NCBI GenBank assembly: GCA_050734915.1
Contig: JBOHUX010000017.1
Span: 1-22,026, forward strand
Direction: 5' to 3'
DNA: 22,026 nt
Source: JBOHUX01 sp050734915
GTDB taxonomy: Bacteria > Chloroflexota > Dormibacteria > Dormibacterales > Dormibacteraceae
The notes under the pieces were generated by a model. It worked only from the letters and a program-made list of their open reading frames with translations. It ran no database searches and had not been told where the DNA came from. The position numbers were made by a program, and so were the translations under genes. Shown here piece by piece: positions 1 through 6,958 of this stretch. The first letter of the stretch is position 1. Every line of letters begins with the position of its first letter.

Positions 1-684
1 CTGAGGGACCAGCCCCAGCTGGTCGTACTCGACCAGGTAGACGCCGAGGACGTTGAAGATCGGCTCCAGGAGGCTCACGTCGAGCGACTGCCCGGTGCCC
101 GACCCGAGCGCGTCGCGGCGGTAGAGACAGATCATCGCGCCCACGGTCGCGTAGAGGGCGGCGATGGTGTCGGCGAGCGCGAAGGGGGGCAGGGTGGGCG
201 GGCCCTCGGCCTCCCCGGTCACGTGGGCGAAGCCGCTCATCGATTCGGCCAAAGTCCCGAATCCGGGCCGCCCCCGGTAGGGGCCGAACTGCCCGAAGCC
301 GGAGACGCGGACCAGCGTCAGACCGGGGCTGATCGCCCGCAGCCGGTCGTAGGTGAGGTTCCAGCGCTCGAGGGTTCCCGGCCGGAAGCTCTCGACCATG
401 ACGTCGGCCTGGGTGGCCCGGAGCAGGCGGAGGAAGAGCTCCTGACCGGACGCGCTGCTGAGATCGAGCGTGATCGACTTCTTGTTCCGGGAGAGCAGCT
501 TGGAATGGAGCGAGGCGCCGTCCTTCTGGTGCCCGAAGTTGCGGACCTGGTCGCCGCCTCGGGGGTTCTCCACCTTGATCACCTCGGCCCCGAAGTCGCC
601 CAGGATCATGGCGACAGTGGGCCCGGCGATGACCTGGCCGCAGTCGATGACGGTGAGGCCCTCGAGGGGCAGTGGGCTGGGCAT
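1..684 (-). CDS. CaiB/BaiF family (type III) CoA-transferase, 3' part outside window
   Basis: Transfers CoA between a carboxylic acid and an acyl-CoA donor through an enzyme-bound anhydride (family knowledge). I translated 228 residues from the ATG at 684 to the window edge; the C-terminal part of a normally ~380-410 residue protein is missing because the window ends. Family landmarks are visible: the N-terminal 'LEGLTVIDCGQVIAGP', 'GDFGAEVIKVENP' (residues 29-41), 'NKKSITLDL', 'VESFRPG' (98-103) and 'VSGFGQFGPY' (127-136). The nucleophilic Asp of the family is predicted as D172 in 'FALADTIAAL'. It is the last visible gene of a minus-strand operon, 22 nt after the MBL hydrolase stop, and has no clear Shine-Dalgarno. 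The substrate is unknown; the context suggests the acid made by the upstream monooxygenase and hydrolase. Confidence 0.93.
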   Translation of the reverse strand, partial: MPSPLPLEGLTVIDCGQVIAGPTVAMILGDFGAEVIKVENPRGGDQVRNFGHQKDGASLHSKLLSRNKKSITLDLSSASGQELFLRLLRATQADVMVESFRPGTLERWNLTYDRLRAISPGLTLVRVSGFGQFGPYRGRPGFGTLAESMSGFAHVTGEAEGPPTLPPFALADTIAALYATVGAMICLYRRDALGSGTGQSLDVSLLEPIFNVLGVYLVEYDQLGLVPQ

Positions 685-706
685 GCTGATGGCTTCGCCA
701 GGCGGC

Positions 707-1432
707 CTAGCCGTACGACTCCTGCTCCAGGACGGCGGGATCGTGGCCAGGCAGCACCGTCGCCCGCAACCGCTCGACCTCCTGGAACGAGCGATACCAG
801 CGTGCGAGGTCGGGCGTCGGGCCCGACGGGCACATCTCGTGCAGGTTCTCGTAGAGGTCGTAATGATCTCCCGCGATCAGGTAGGGCCCCGCCTCGGTCT
901 CCACCAGCACGCTCTGGTGACCGGGGCTGTGCCCGGGGGTGGGTATCAGCACGATCCCCGGCGCGACCTCCGTCCTCCCGGCGACGGCCACCATCCGGGG
1001 CAGGTCGGCCAGGAACGGCGGGCCGCTCGCGAACTCGTACAGGACTCGGTCGCAGGGCAGTGGATAGACCGCGTAGCGGATCTCCTCCTCCTGGAGCAGC
1101 ACCCGCGCGCCGGGGAGGGCGGCGGTCCCGTGGCAGTGATCCCAGTGCAGGTGGGTGAGAACGACCGTGCGCACGTCGGCCGGGGCGACCCCCTTTCCGC
1201 GAAGTTGGGACGTGAGTGGCTCCCGGGGCGCCAGTACGACCGGGTGAAGTCGGGAGGTGACGGCCGCCGAGCCGGGGCCGGTGTCGATCACGATCGGGCC
1301 GTGCTCGCCGAGTAGCAGCCAGGAGATGCAGACGAGGTCTATCTTCTCTCCGGTCCCCCGCCGGAAGGTGATCGACTCCTTGGGGCGGTCCTGGAGCACC
1401 CCCAGGTTGAGCGGCACGATGGTCCAGCTCAT
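707..1432 (-). CDS. MBL-fold metallo-hydrolase, N-acyl-homoserine-lactonase-like
   Basis: A 241-residue cytosolic metallo-beta-lactamase-fold hydrolase. The dinuclear metal motif is intact: 'HLHWDH' gives H94, H96, D98 and H99; H168 lies in 'PTPGHSPGH', D189 in 'AGDHYD' and H230 in 'LPGHDP'. Length and the spacing of these ligands match AttM/AhlL-type lactonases and related esterases. The ATG at 1432 is chosen because it overlaps the stop of the upstream monooxygenase by 4 nt (ATGA, 1429-1432), which implies translational coupling; longer upstream starts would run inside that gene. Position between an FMO and a CoA-transferase suggests hydrolysis of a lactone or ester intermediate rather than quorum quenching, but that is inference. 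A thioesterase or glyoxalase-like role cannot be excluded. Confidence 0.9.
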   Translation of the reverse strand: MSWTIVPLNLGVLQDRPKESITFRRGTGEKIDLVCISWLLLGEHGPIVIDTGPGSAAVTSRLHPVVLAPREPLTSQLRGKGVAPADVRTVVLTHLHWDHCHGTAALPGARVLLQEEEIRYAVYPLPCDRVLYEFASGPPFLADLPRMVAVAGRTEVAPGIVLIPTPGHSPGHQSVLVETEAGPYLIAGDHYDLYENLHEMCPSGPTPDLARWYRSFQEVERLRATVLPGHDPAVLEQESYG

Positions 1433-2748
1433 CGGGCTCCCGCCGCCCGGCGTGGCCGCCGCCGGCGCTCGGCGTTCAGCGCCGCCATGTAGGGCAGGTA
1501 TTCCTCCTCCAGGTTCAGACGCGGTCGCTCGAGGTAGGTCCGGGAGAGCCGGAGCCGGTGCGCTTCGATGTCGGCCAGCATCGCGGTGGCCTCGGGAAGC
1601 TCGGCCCGGCCCATCTCGAGGTCCGCCACCCACTGCGCCTGGCGCTCGAAGACCGGGTTGAGCGCGGAGTCGATGTTGAAGTAGCCGATGAAGTACAGGC
1701 CCTGGTGGCGAGGGGGCACCACCCGCTTGTAGAGCGGCAGGCGGGTGTCCTCGAAGTCGAGCAGGCCGGGTGCGAGGAACGGGAACCTGACCGTGTACCC
1801 TGTCGCCGCGATCAGGTCATCGAACTCCTCGACGGTCGCGTCGGCGAACGAGATCCGGCGGCCGTCGACGCTGACGATCCCGGGTTTGACCTCGATCCGG
1901 CGGTATTTCACGTGGGAAAGGAAGAACTGGTTGCTGGTCGGGTGGGTCTTCCTCTCCGGGATCTTGATGCCGTACTGGGCCATGGATCCGAAGACCAGCC
2001 AGACGATGATCCGGCTGGTGGTCTTGAACAGCCAGCTCGAAACCCGCGCCGGCACCAGCGGCCACTCGAACGTCCGTCGCAGGCGGGTGAGCGGGAAGCC
2101 GAAGGCCCACTTGGGCCAGATCAAGGTTCCAGTCCGGGCCGAGACCACCACCCGATCCGCCACCAGCGCGATGTCCGAGGCGATGTCGCAGGCGGAATTA
2201 CCGATGCCGATCACGCAGACCCGGCGGCCCGAATAGGGGCCCGGCTCGCGGTATTCGGCGGCGTGGACGTACGTCCCGCCGAAGGCGCCCGGCAGGTCGG
2301 GCCGGCGGGGATCGTTGAGGTGGCCGGTGGCGACCAGCACCGCGTCGTAGCGCTCCGAATCGCCCGCCCCCGTGGTCACCATCCAGCCCCCGCCCGCCGG
2401 GGAGACGTCGGCGACCCGGGTCCGGAACCGGATCCGCTCCCGGACCCCGAAGTGGTCCGCGTAGCGATCCAGGTAGGCCCGCATCTCGGTGTGGTGAGGG
2501 TAGTCGGAGGTTCCGGCTTCGAACGGGAAGTCGCTCACCTTGGCGACGCCGATGTCGGTGTTGATGTGGAGGTTCCGGTAGGCGACGCTGGCGCCGCTGT
2601 CGTTGTCGTAGACCCACAGCCCGCCGACGTGGCTGCCCGCCTCGTACACGACGACGTCCCGGAAGCCGGCCTCGAGCAGGGCCTTCGCGGAGATGATCCC
2701 CGCCGCCCCGGCGCCCACGACGGCGAGGCGTCTGTCAGCCGCGTCCAC
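1429..2748 (-). CDS. Flavin-containing monooxygenase (FMO/Baeyer-Villiger type, class B)
   Basis: A 439-residue FAD/NADPH-dependent oxygenase. The FAD Rossmann motif is GAGAAG at residues 12-17, the NADPH motif is GIGNSA at 181-186, and the FMO fingerprint FxGxxxHxxxY is exact (F156, G158, H162, Y166). 'ATG' motifs occur at 140-142 and in 'LIAATGYTVRFPFL' near the C-terminus. The family adds one oxygen to a soft nucleophile (N or S) or inserts it beside a carbonyl. The GTG at 2748 is fixed as the start: an in-frame TGA lies at 2752-2754, one codon upstream. No strong Shine-Dalgarno is visible. It is the first gene of the operon with the MBL hydrolase (4-nt overlap) and CoA-transferase, and divergent from a 2-hydroxyacid dehydrogenase. 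The fingerprint has Tyr where classical BVMOs have Trp, so N/S oxidation or FMO-type Baeyer-Villiger chemistry are both possible. Confidence 0.92.
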   Translation of the reverse strand: MDAADRRLAVVGAGAAGIISAKALLEAGFRDVVVYEAGSHVGGLWVYDNDSGASVAYRNLHINTDIGVAKVSDFPFEAGTSDYPHHTEMRAYLDRYADHFGVRERIRFRTRVADVSPAGGGWMVTTGAGDSERYDAVLVATGHLNDPRRPDLPGAFGGTYVHAAEYREPGPYSGRRVCVIGIGNSACDIASDIALVADRVVVSARTGTLIWPKWAFGFPLTRLRRTFEWPLVPARVSSWLFKTTSRIIVWLVFGSMAQYGIKIPERKTHPTSNQFFLSHVKYRRIEVKPGIVSVDGRRISFADATVEEFDDLIAATGYTVRFPFLAPGLLDFEDTRLPLYKRVVPPRHQGLYFIGYFNIDSALNPVFERQAQWVADLEMGRAELPEATAMLADIEAHRLRLSRTYLERPRLNLEEEYLPYMAALNAERRRRPRRAAGAR

Positions 2749-2948
2749 TGGTCAAGTCCACTTCCAGTCCGGCCTCCAGTCGGCCCCGCGGTTGGGCCAT
2801 CGCGCGTGGCCCGGGCAGGCTCCGGGCGACCTTTACAAGGTTCGAAGTATAGCGCATGATTGGGCTGGATTCCGCGGACCAGAATGAGATTCCAGTGTGC
2901 GGAATGTACCTGAGTCGCCGTCAAGTTCGGATCGAGGAGGTGGTCGGA
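2749..2948. promoter_or_regulatory. Divergent intergenic region with candidate shared -10 elements
   Basis: This 200-bp gap separates divergent FMO and D-2-hydroxyacid dehydrogenase genes. Its right half is unusually A+T-rich for the window. An AGTATAGC block at 2846-2853 reads TATACT on the minus strand (2846-2851) and TATAGC on the plus strand (2848-2853), so both directions could use overlapping -10 boxes. No convincing -35 accompanies either. An alternative plus-strand pair is TTTACA (2832-2837) with CATGAT (2855-2860), 17 nt apart. A TTCGAA palindrome (2841-2846) lies beside the block. Assignment is tentative. Confidence 0.35.
2934..2940 (+). promoter_or_regulatory. Shine-Dalgarno GAGGAGG deciding a TTG start
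   Basis: GAGGAGG ends 8 nt before a TTG at 2949. The protein that starts there (M-K-P-R-I-F-V-V) begins exactly where the dehydrogenase fold begins. In-frame ATG codons further upstream would add a tail with no family resemblance, and the in-frame GTG at 2940 overlaps the SD itself. Confidence 0.65.
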
Positions 2949-3953
2949 TTGAAGCCCAGGATCTTCGTCGTACAACCGCTGATGGACGAGGGCCTGGAGA
3001 TGCTCCGGGAGGTGGGCGAGGTCGAGGTCTTCCAGTCCGAGCGCATGATCAGCCGGGCCGAACTGATCGCCGCGGTCAGGCGCGCCGACTACGTGGTGGC
3101 GCTCGGCGACACGCCCATCGACGCCGAGGTCATGGACGCCAATCCCGGGCTCAAGGGGATCTCCGCCATGGCGATGGGTCTCAACGTCATCGACGTCGCC
3201 GCCGCCACCGAGCGCGGAATCGTGGTCACCAACATCGAGCACGTGATCGCCAAGACCACCGCCGACCTGACCATGGCGCTCATCGTGGGATTGGCCTGGC
3301 GGCTGGTCGAGGCCGACCGCTTCACCCGCTGCGGCAAGTTCCGTCAGGAGCAGTCGATGTCCTTCCTCTGCCACTCGCTGCCCGGCAAGGTGCTGGGCAT
3401 GATCGGGCTGGGCGCGATCGGCGAGCAGCTCGCCAGGCGCGCGTGGGCGTTCGAGATGCCGGTCCTCTACTCGAAGCGGACCCGGCTGCCGGAGCAGAGG
3501 GAGCGCGAGCTGGGCGTCGAGTGGGTGGCGGACAAGGAGGAGGTCCTCCGCCGCGGCGACTTCGTCGCCATCATGGCCAGCTACAACCCCAGCACCCACC
3601 TCTTGATCCGCGAGCGCGAGCTCGGCCTGATGAAGCCGAGCGCTTTCTTCATCAACACCGGCCGCGGCCGGATCGTGGACGAGGAGGCCCTGGTGGCGGC
3701 GCTCCAGTCGGGCCGGATCGCCGGCGCCGGGCTCGACGTCTACTGGTGCGAGCCGCCGGTCGGCGAGCCCCGGCCCCACCCGGCGCTGCTCAAGATGGAC
3801 AACGTGATCCTCACCCCCCACATTGGCAGCGCGACCTGGGAGTCGCGCCGGGAGATGGCGACCCGGGTCGCCATGAACATGGTGGCGATCGTCAATGGCG
3901 AGCGGCCACCCAACCTCTACAATCCCGAAGTCTACGGCTGGCAACCCGACTAG
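2949..3953 (+). CDS. D-isomer-specific 2-hydroxyacid dehydrogenase
   Basis: A 334-residue NAD(P)-dependent enzyme interconverting a 2-oxoacid and a D-2-hydroxyacid, of the phosphoglycerate/glyoxylate reductase superfamily. The catalytic-domain N-terminus 'KPRIFVVQPL' is followed by the nucleotide-binding GLGAIG (153-158). The catalytic triad is complete: R239 in 'INTGRGRIVDEEAL', E268 in 'GLDVYWCEPP' and H291 in 'LTPHIGSATWESR'. Length matches the family (about 310-340). The TTG start at 2949 is chosen from a strong upstream GAGGAGG. It is divergent from the FMO operon and is followed by an inverted repeat and a small EthD-like gene. The exact oxoacid (glyoxylate, hydroxypyruvate or another) cannot be read from the sequence. 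Confidence 0.92.
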   Translation: MKPRIFVVQPLMDEGLEMLREVGEVEVFQSERMISRAELIAAVRRADYVVALGDTPIDAEVMDANPGLKGISAMAMGLNVIDVAAATERGIVVTNIEHVIAKTTADLTMALIVGLAWRLVEADRFTRCGKFRQEQSMSFLCHSLPGKVLGMIGLGAIGEQLARRAWAFEMPVLYSKRTRLPEQRERELGVEWVADKEEVLRRGDFVAIMASYNPSTHLLIRERELGLMKPSAFFINTGRGRIVDEEALVAALQSGRIAGAGLDVYWCEPPVGEPRPHPALLKMDNVILTPHIGSATWESRREMATRVAMNMVAIVNGERPPNLYNPEVYGWQPD

Positions 3954-4006
3954 ATGAGTGATTCCTAATGGCGCCGAAGATCCGTCGATATTCGGAATTA
4001 CTCATC
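3953..4006. repeat. A+T-rich inverted repeat between D-2-hydroxyacid dehydrogenase and EthD-like gene
   Basis: The left arm (3953-3969, beginning at the last base of the dehydrogenase stop codon) and right arm (3990-4006) are 17 nt each and pair at 15 of 17 positions. The outer 13 bp are perfect apart from one G-U wobble. The loop is 20 nt and contains a smaller imperfect stem (CCGAAGAT / ATATTCGG). The arms are A+T-rich compared with flanking DNA. No T-tract follows on the plus side, so it is not a canonical intrinsic terminator. An operator, an attenuating or processing hairpin, or a remnant of a tiny mobile repeat are the options. Confidence 0.7.
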
Positions 4007-4052
4007 TGGCCCTCACCCCTCCACGCCTACCCTCATGCCCAAGGAGCGATCC

Positions 4053-4364
4053 ATGTCGACCGCCGTCCTCTACATCGTCAAGTCGACCATCGGCGCGGCC
4101 AGCGAGGCCGCCTTCAACCGCTGGTACAACGAGGTCCACGTGCCTCAGTTCTTGAGGCACCCGGGCGCGGTCGGCGCCCGCCGCCTCCGTGCCATCGCCG
4201 GCGAGGACACCTACCAGTACGCGACGCTCTACGAGTTCCGGGACGAGCGCGCCTTTCATGAGATGCAGGAATCGCAGCTGATGAAAGACCTCAAGGCGGA
4301 CTTCGACCGGGCTTTCCCCGAGAGCCGGCGGACGACGGCGGCCTATGAGCAGGTCTGGCCCTAG
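4053..4364 (+). CDS. EthD/DUF4286-like dimeric alpha-beta barrel protein
   Basis: A 103-residue protein with the pattern of ferredoxin-like dimeric alpha-beta barrel proteins: a first strand 'AVLYIVKSTI', then 'FNRWYNEVHVPQFL' (21-34), 'PGAVGARRLRA' (37-47) and a second strand 'QYATLYEFRDERAFHEM'. EthD-type and related small proteins act in catabolic operons as accessory factors, isomerases or cyclases, but this subgroup is largely uncharacterised. ATG 4053 is chosen because AAGGAG (4041-4046) sits 6 nt upstream; the in-frame ATG at 4035 would lie upstream of that SD. It probably shares a transcript with the D-2-hydroxyacid dehydrogenase, 99 bp upstream, with an inverted repeat between. It converges on the M24 gene with 23 bp between stops. 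Confidence 0.8.
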   Translation: MSTAVLYIVKSTIGAASEAAFNRWYNEVHVPQFLRHPGAVGARRLRAIAGEDTYQYATLYEFRDERAFHEMQESQLMKDLKADFDRAFPESRRTTAAYEQVWP

Positions 4365-4387
4365 CAGGCGGGATCATGGCCGGCGGC

Positions 4388-5521
4388 TCAGGACGGGATC
4401 AGAGAGAGGTCGTGGTGAGCGAGTGGGCTGAGCGGGCGGCACCCCCGGGGGGTGACCAGCACGGTGTCCTCGACCATCACCAGCCCGCCCTCGCGAACGT
4501 ACCAGGGCTCCGGTGTCAGCACCATGCCCGGCTCCAGCGGCGTTTCGTCACCGAGGGCCAGGGCGGGCGGTTCGAGGAGATCCAGGCCAAGGCCGTGCCC
4601 GATCCAGATGCCCTCGCGAAGCGGGGGGTGGCGCAGGTTCTCCAGATCGCGGCTGAAGCGGGCGGCGACCAGCCGGGCCGGGATCCCGGGCTGGATCGAG
4701 GCCAGAACACGGTCCTGGAGGCCGCCGATGCTCTCCTGGTCGCGTCGTTGTTCCTCGCTCGCGGGTCCGAAGGTGGCCCGGCGGGTGACGTCCGCCCGGT
4801 ATCCCCGGAAGGAGGTCACGAAGTCGACGTGGAAGAGGTCACCCGGCCGGTAGACGTGGGTCCGGGGCGTGGAGCCGAAGGAGACGATGGCGCGGGCGTC
4901 GGGATCCGAGCCGGCCTCGAGCGTGGCGCTGGCGCAGATCCGCTCGCACTCGGCCACCGAGAGGCCGGGGCGGACGCGCTCCAGCATCAGCCGGTGAGCG
5001 GTGGCGGCGATCCCGCCCGCCCGCTCGACGCACTCGATCTCCGCCGCCGATTTCACCATCCGGCAGGTTTCGAGCAGATTCGAGGCATCGGTGAAGGTGG
5101 CCGAAGGCAGGTCCCGCTCGAGGTCCGTGAGGGTCCCCTGGGGCAGTCCCATCCGCTGCCGGGCGCCCAGCTCGACGCCGATCCGGGCCCGTTCGAGGCC
5201 CAGCTCGCGGACGGTCATCGCCAGGCGGCCGGCGGAAAGCGCCATGCCCGGGTAGCCGCGTATGTCCTCGACCCAGGTCTCCTCCCGCGCGTCCGCGACC
5301 TCGCCCTCGTGGATGAGCAGGACCGGGTCGGCCTGCAGCGGGAGGATCATGACCATCGGCCGGAGCCCGAGCGCGAACTGGACGCTGCGGTGCCCGCAGA
5401 GATAGCGGTAGTTGCTCTCCCCGGCCACCAGCATGGCGCCCAGCGAGTGCTGCGGAAAGAGGGCGCGCGCGCGAGACCAGCGCCTCTCGAACTCGGTTCG
5501 ATCGAAGTCCCGTGAGCTCAC
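4388..5521 (-). CDS. M24 family metallohydrolase (Xaa-Pro peptidase / creatinase / ectoine-hydrolase type)
   Basis: A 377-residue two-domain protein: creatinase-type N-terminal domain (about 10-150) and pita-bread C-terminal domain. All five dinuclear metal ligands are visible: D233 ('HVDFVTS'), D244 ('YRADVTRR'), H309 ('GHGLGLDLLEP'), E338 ('LTPEPWY') and E351 ('MVEDTVLV'). The family cleaves Xaa-Pro peptides or related amide bonds, such as creatine or ectoine. 'IGHGLGLDLLEPP' resembles the His block of prolidase-like M24 proteins. The start is GTG at 5521; the next in-frame ATG would delete part of the N-terminal domain. That GTG lies inside a palindrome shared with the GTG of the divergent amidase, so the two genes overlap head to head by 10 bp. 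No SD is visible. Confidence 0.9.
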   Translation of the reverse strand: MSSRDFDRTEFERRWSRARALFPQHSLGAMLVAGESNYRYLCGHRSVQFALGLRPMVMILPLQADPVLLIHEGEVADAREETWVEDIRGYPGMALSAGRLAMTVRELGLERARIGVELGARQRMGLPQGTLTDLERDLPSATFTDASNLLETCRMVKSAAEIECVERAGGIAATAHRLMLERVRPGLSVAECERICASATLEAGSDPDARAIVSFGSTPRTHVYRPGDLFHVDFVTSFRGYRADVTRRATFGPASEEQRRDQESIGGLQDRVLASIQPGIPARLVAARFSRDLENLRHPPLREGIWIGHGLGLDLLEPPALALGDETPLEPGMVLTPEPWYVREGGLVMVEDTVLVTPRGCRPLSPLAHHDLSLIPS

Positions 5522-5532
5522 GGCGACTTCGA
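5502..5532. promoter_or_regulatory. 31-bp inverted repeat containing both divergent GTG start codons
   Basis: The left arm 5502-5516 (15 nt) and right arm 5517-5532 (16 nt) are perfect inverted copies except for one extra base in the right arm (C5524 region). The centre GTGAGCTCAC (5512-5521) is a 10-bp palindrome in which the plus-strand GTG is the amidase start and the minus-strand GTG is the M24 start. As a result both proteins begin M-S-S-R. Neither gene has an SD nearby, so either transcription is leaderless or the promoters lie inside the opposite gene. It may be a dimeric repressor operator controlling both genes. Confidence 0.7.
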
Positions 5533-6912
5533 GGCGAACGCCGCCGCCCGGCTCGTGGCGAGAGGGTAGGGCCGGCGCCGTCGGTCGCGGCGCTCTTGGT
5601 CGGGCTGGCGAGGGGAGAGATCCAATCCCGGGAGATCGTCGAGGACTGCCTGGTGCGGATCGAGGCGGACCGGGACCTGAACGCGATCCTCTGGGCGGAC
5701 GGCGATCGGGTGCGGGCGATGCTCGCCGCGCGCGCGTCGCCCTCGGGCCCGCTCGGCGGCATGCCCGTGGCCCTCAAGGACAACATCGACGTGGCGGGGG
5801 TGCCCACCACCGCCGGCTCGCTGGTCGACCGGGATCGGATCCCCGACGCCGACGCGCCGGTATGGGCCCGCCTCCGGGACCAGGCGGGTGCGGTTCTGAT
5901 CGCCAAGACCCACCTCTGCGAATTCGCCTATCGGGCGCACCACCCCGCCCTGGGCTGGGTCCGCAACCCCCGCGACCGGGACCGGGCGACGGGCGGCTCC
6001 AGCTCGGGATCGGCGGCCGCGGTGGGGGCCGGGCTGGTGCCCGCCGCCCTCGGCACCGACACGGGTGGTTCGCTCCGGATCCCCGCCGCCTACTGCGGCG
6101 TGGTGGGCTTGAAAGGCACCTTCGGCGCCGTGTCCACCGCCGGGGTGGTCCCGCTCAGCCCGAGCATGGACCACGTCGGCGTGATGGCGCGGTCGGTCAC
6201 CGATGCCGCCCTCGTTCTCCAGGAGATGGCGGCCGAGATGGCGCAGGGGATGGCTCAGAACGCCGCGGGCCGGGGTCGGCCCAGGCGGGTGGCGGGCGAA
6301 CTCGAGATCCGGCCGCCCCTGCCCGCCGCCCTGCGGGTCGGGGTCGAGCAAGGATACTTCCTCTCCCGCGCTCAGCCCGCCGTGATCGCCGCCTGGACCC
6401 GGGCGGCGCTGGCCCTGGAGGCGGCCGGCTGCCGGATGGTTCCGGTCCGGCTGGCCGCCGCCGGGCGTTGGCGCGCGGCCCACCGCACCGTCCTTCTCCA
6501 CGAGGCCTGGGAGTATCACGCCGGGCGGATCCTGGCCGGTGCGCCCTACGGGCCGGTGTTCAAGCTCGCCATCAGCCGAGGGGCCCGAATCCCCCGGCAC
6601 CGCTACGAGGCCGCCCTCGCCACCCGGGCGCGGGCCGCGCGGGAGGTGGCGGCGGTCTTCCGCGACATCGACGTCTTCTTGACTCCGACATGCCCCACCG
6701 TCGCCCCGGCGCAGGAGGAGGGTCGGACGCGCCTCGACTACACCCGCTACACGACGCTCGCCTCCTTCGTCGGGGTGCCCGCGATCTCGATCCCGGCCGG
6801 AACCGGGTACCTCGGACTGCCGGTCGGTGTGCAGCTGATCAGCGGTGCGGGACAGGAGCGCAAGCTGATCGGTGCGGCCGCGCTGCTCGAGGGCCTGCTG
6901 GCGACGGCCTGA
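5512..6912 (+). CDS. Amidase (amidase signature family, GatA-like)
   Basis: A 466-residue amidase-signature hydrolase that cleaves carboxamide C-N bonds with a Ser-cisSer-Lys triad. Lys is K89 in 'ALKDNIDV', the cis-Ser lies in 'GGSSSGSAAAV' (161-171) and the nucleophile is S187 in 'GTDTGGSLRIPAAYCGVVGLKGT'. The N-terminal helix 'SVAALLVGLARGEIQSREIVEDCLVRIE' and a normal C-terminus ('VGVQLISG') show the protein is complete. GTG 5512 is chosen because the alternatives (for example TTG 5596) would cut this helix. No gatB or gatC is nearby, so a catabolic amidase is more likely than a tRNA amidotransferase subunit. It is divergent from M24, overlapping by 10 bp, and convergent with the Gfo/Idh gene. 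Confidence 0.92.
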   Translation: MSSRRLRGERRRPARGERVGPAPSVAALLVGLARGEIQSREIVEDCLVRIEADRDLNAILWADGDRVRAMLAARASPSGPLGGMPVALKDNIDVAGVPTTAGSLVDRDRIPDADAPVWARLRDQAGAVLIAKTHLCEFAYRAHHPALGWVRNPRDRDRATGGSSSGSAAAVGAGLVPAALGTDTGGSLRIPAAYCGVVGLKGTFGAVSTAGVVPLSPSMDHVGVMARSVTDAALVLQEMAAEMAQGMAQNAAGRGRPRRVAGELEIRPPLPAALRVGVEQGYFLSRAQPAVIAAWTRAALALEAAGCRMVPVRLAAAGRWRAAHRTVLLHEAWEYHAGRILAGAPYGPVFKLAISRGARIPRHRYEAALATRARAAREVAAVFRDIDVFLTPTCPTVAPAQEEGRTRLDYTRYTTLASFVGVPAISIPAGTGYLGLPVGVQLISGAGQERKLIGAAALLEGLLATA

Positions 6913-6958
6913 GCGGGGGCGCCCCGGCCGCGCCGGTCGGCGGCCGGCTCCCATCCCG

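Noticed and set aside
1429..1432. Quorum-quenching annotation for the MBL protein
   Set aside because: The metal motif fits AHL lactonases, but so do many MBL esterases. The coupled FMO and CoA-transferase argue for a catabolic role, so no gene symbol is given.
2749..2811. 21-codon minus-strand ORF overlapping the FMO start
   Set aside because: No SD, no recognisable sequence and very short; it is better explained as chance in the FMO leader.
1558..2859. Long plus-strand open frame opposite the FMO gene
   Set aside because: Its translation is low-complexity (Arg, Gly, Pro, Val rich) with no motif, while the minus strand encodes a complete FMO. Such antisense frames are expected at this G+C content.
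6924..6947. CCGGCCG/CGGCCGG hairpin between the convergent amidase and Gfo/Idh genes
   Set aside because: A 7-bp stem with a 10-nt loop is easily found by chance in such G+C-rich DNA and no T-tract follows on either side, so I do not call it a terminator.
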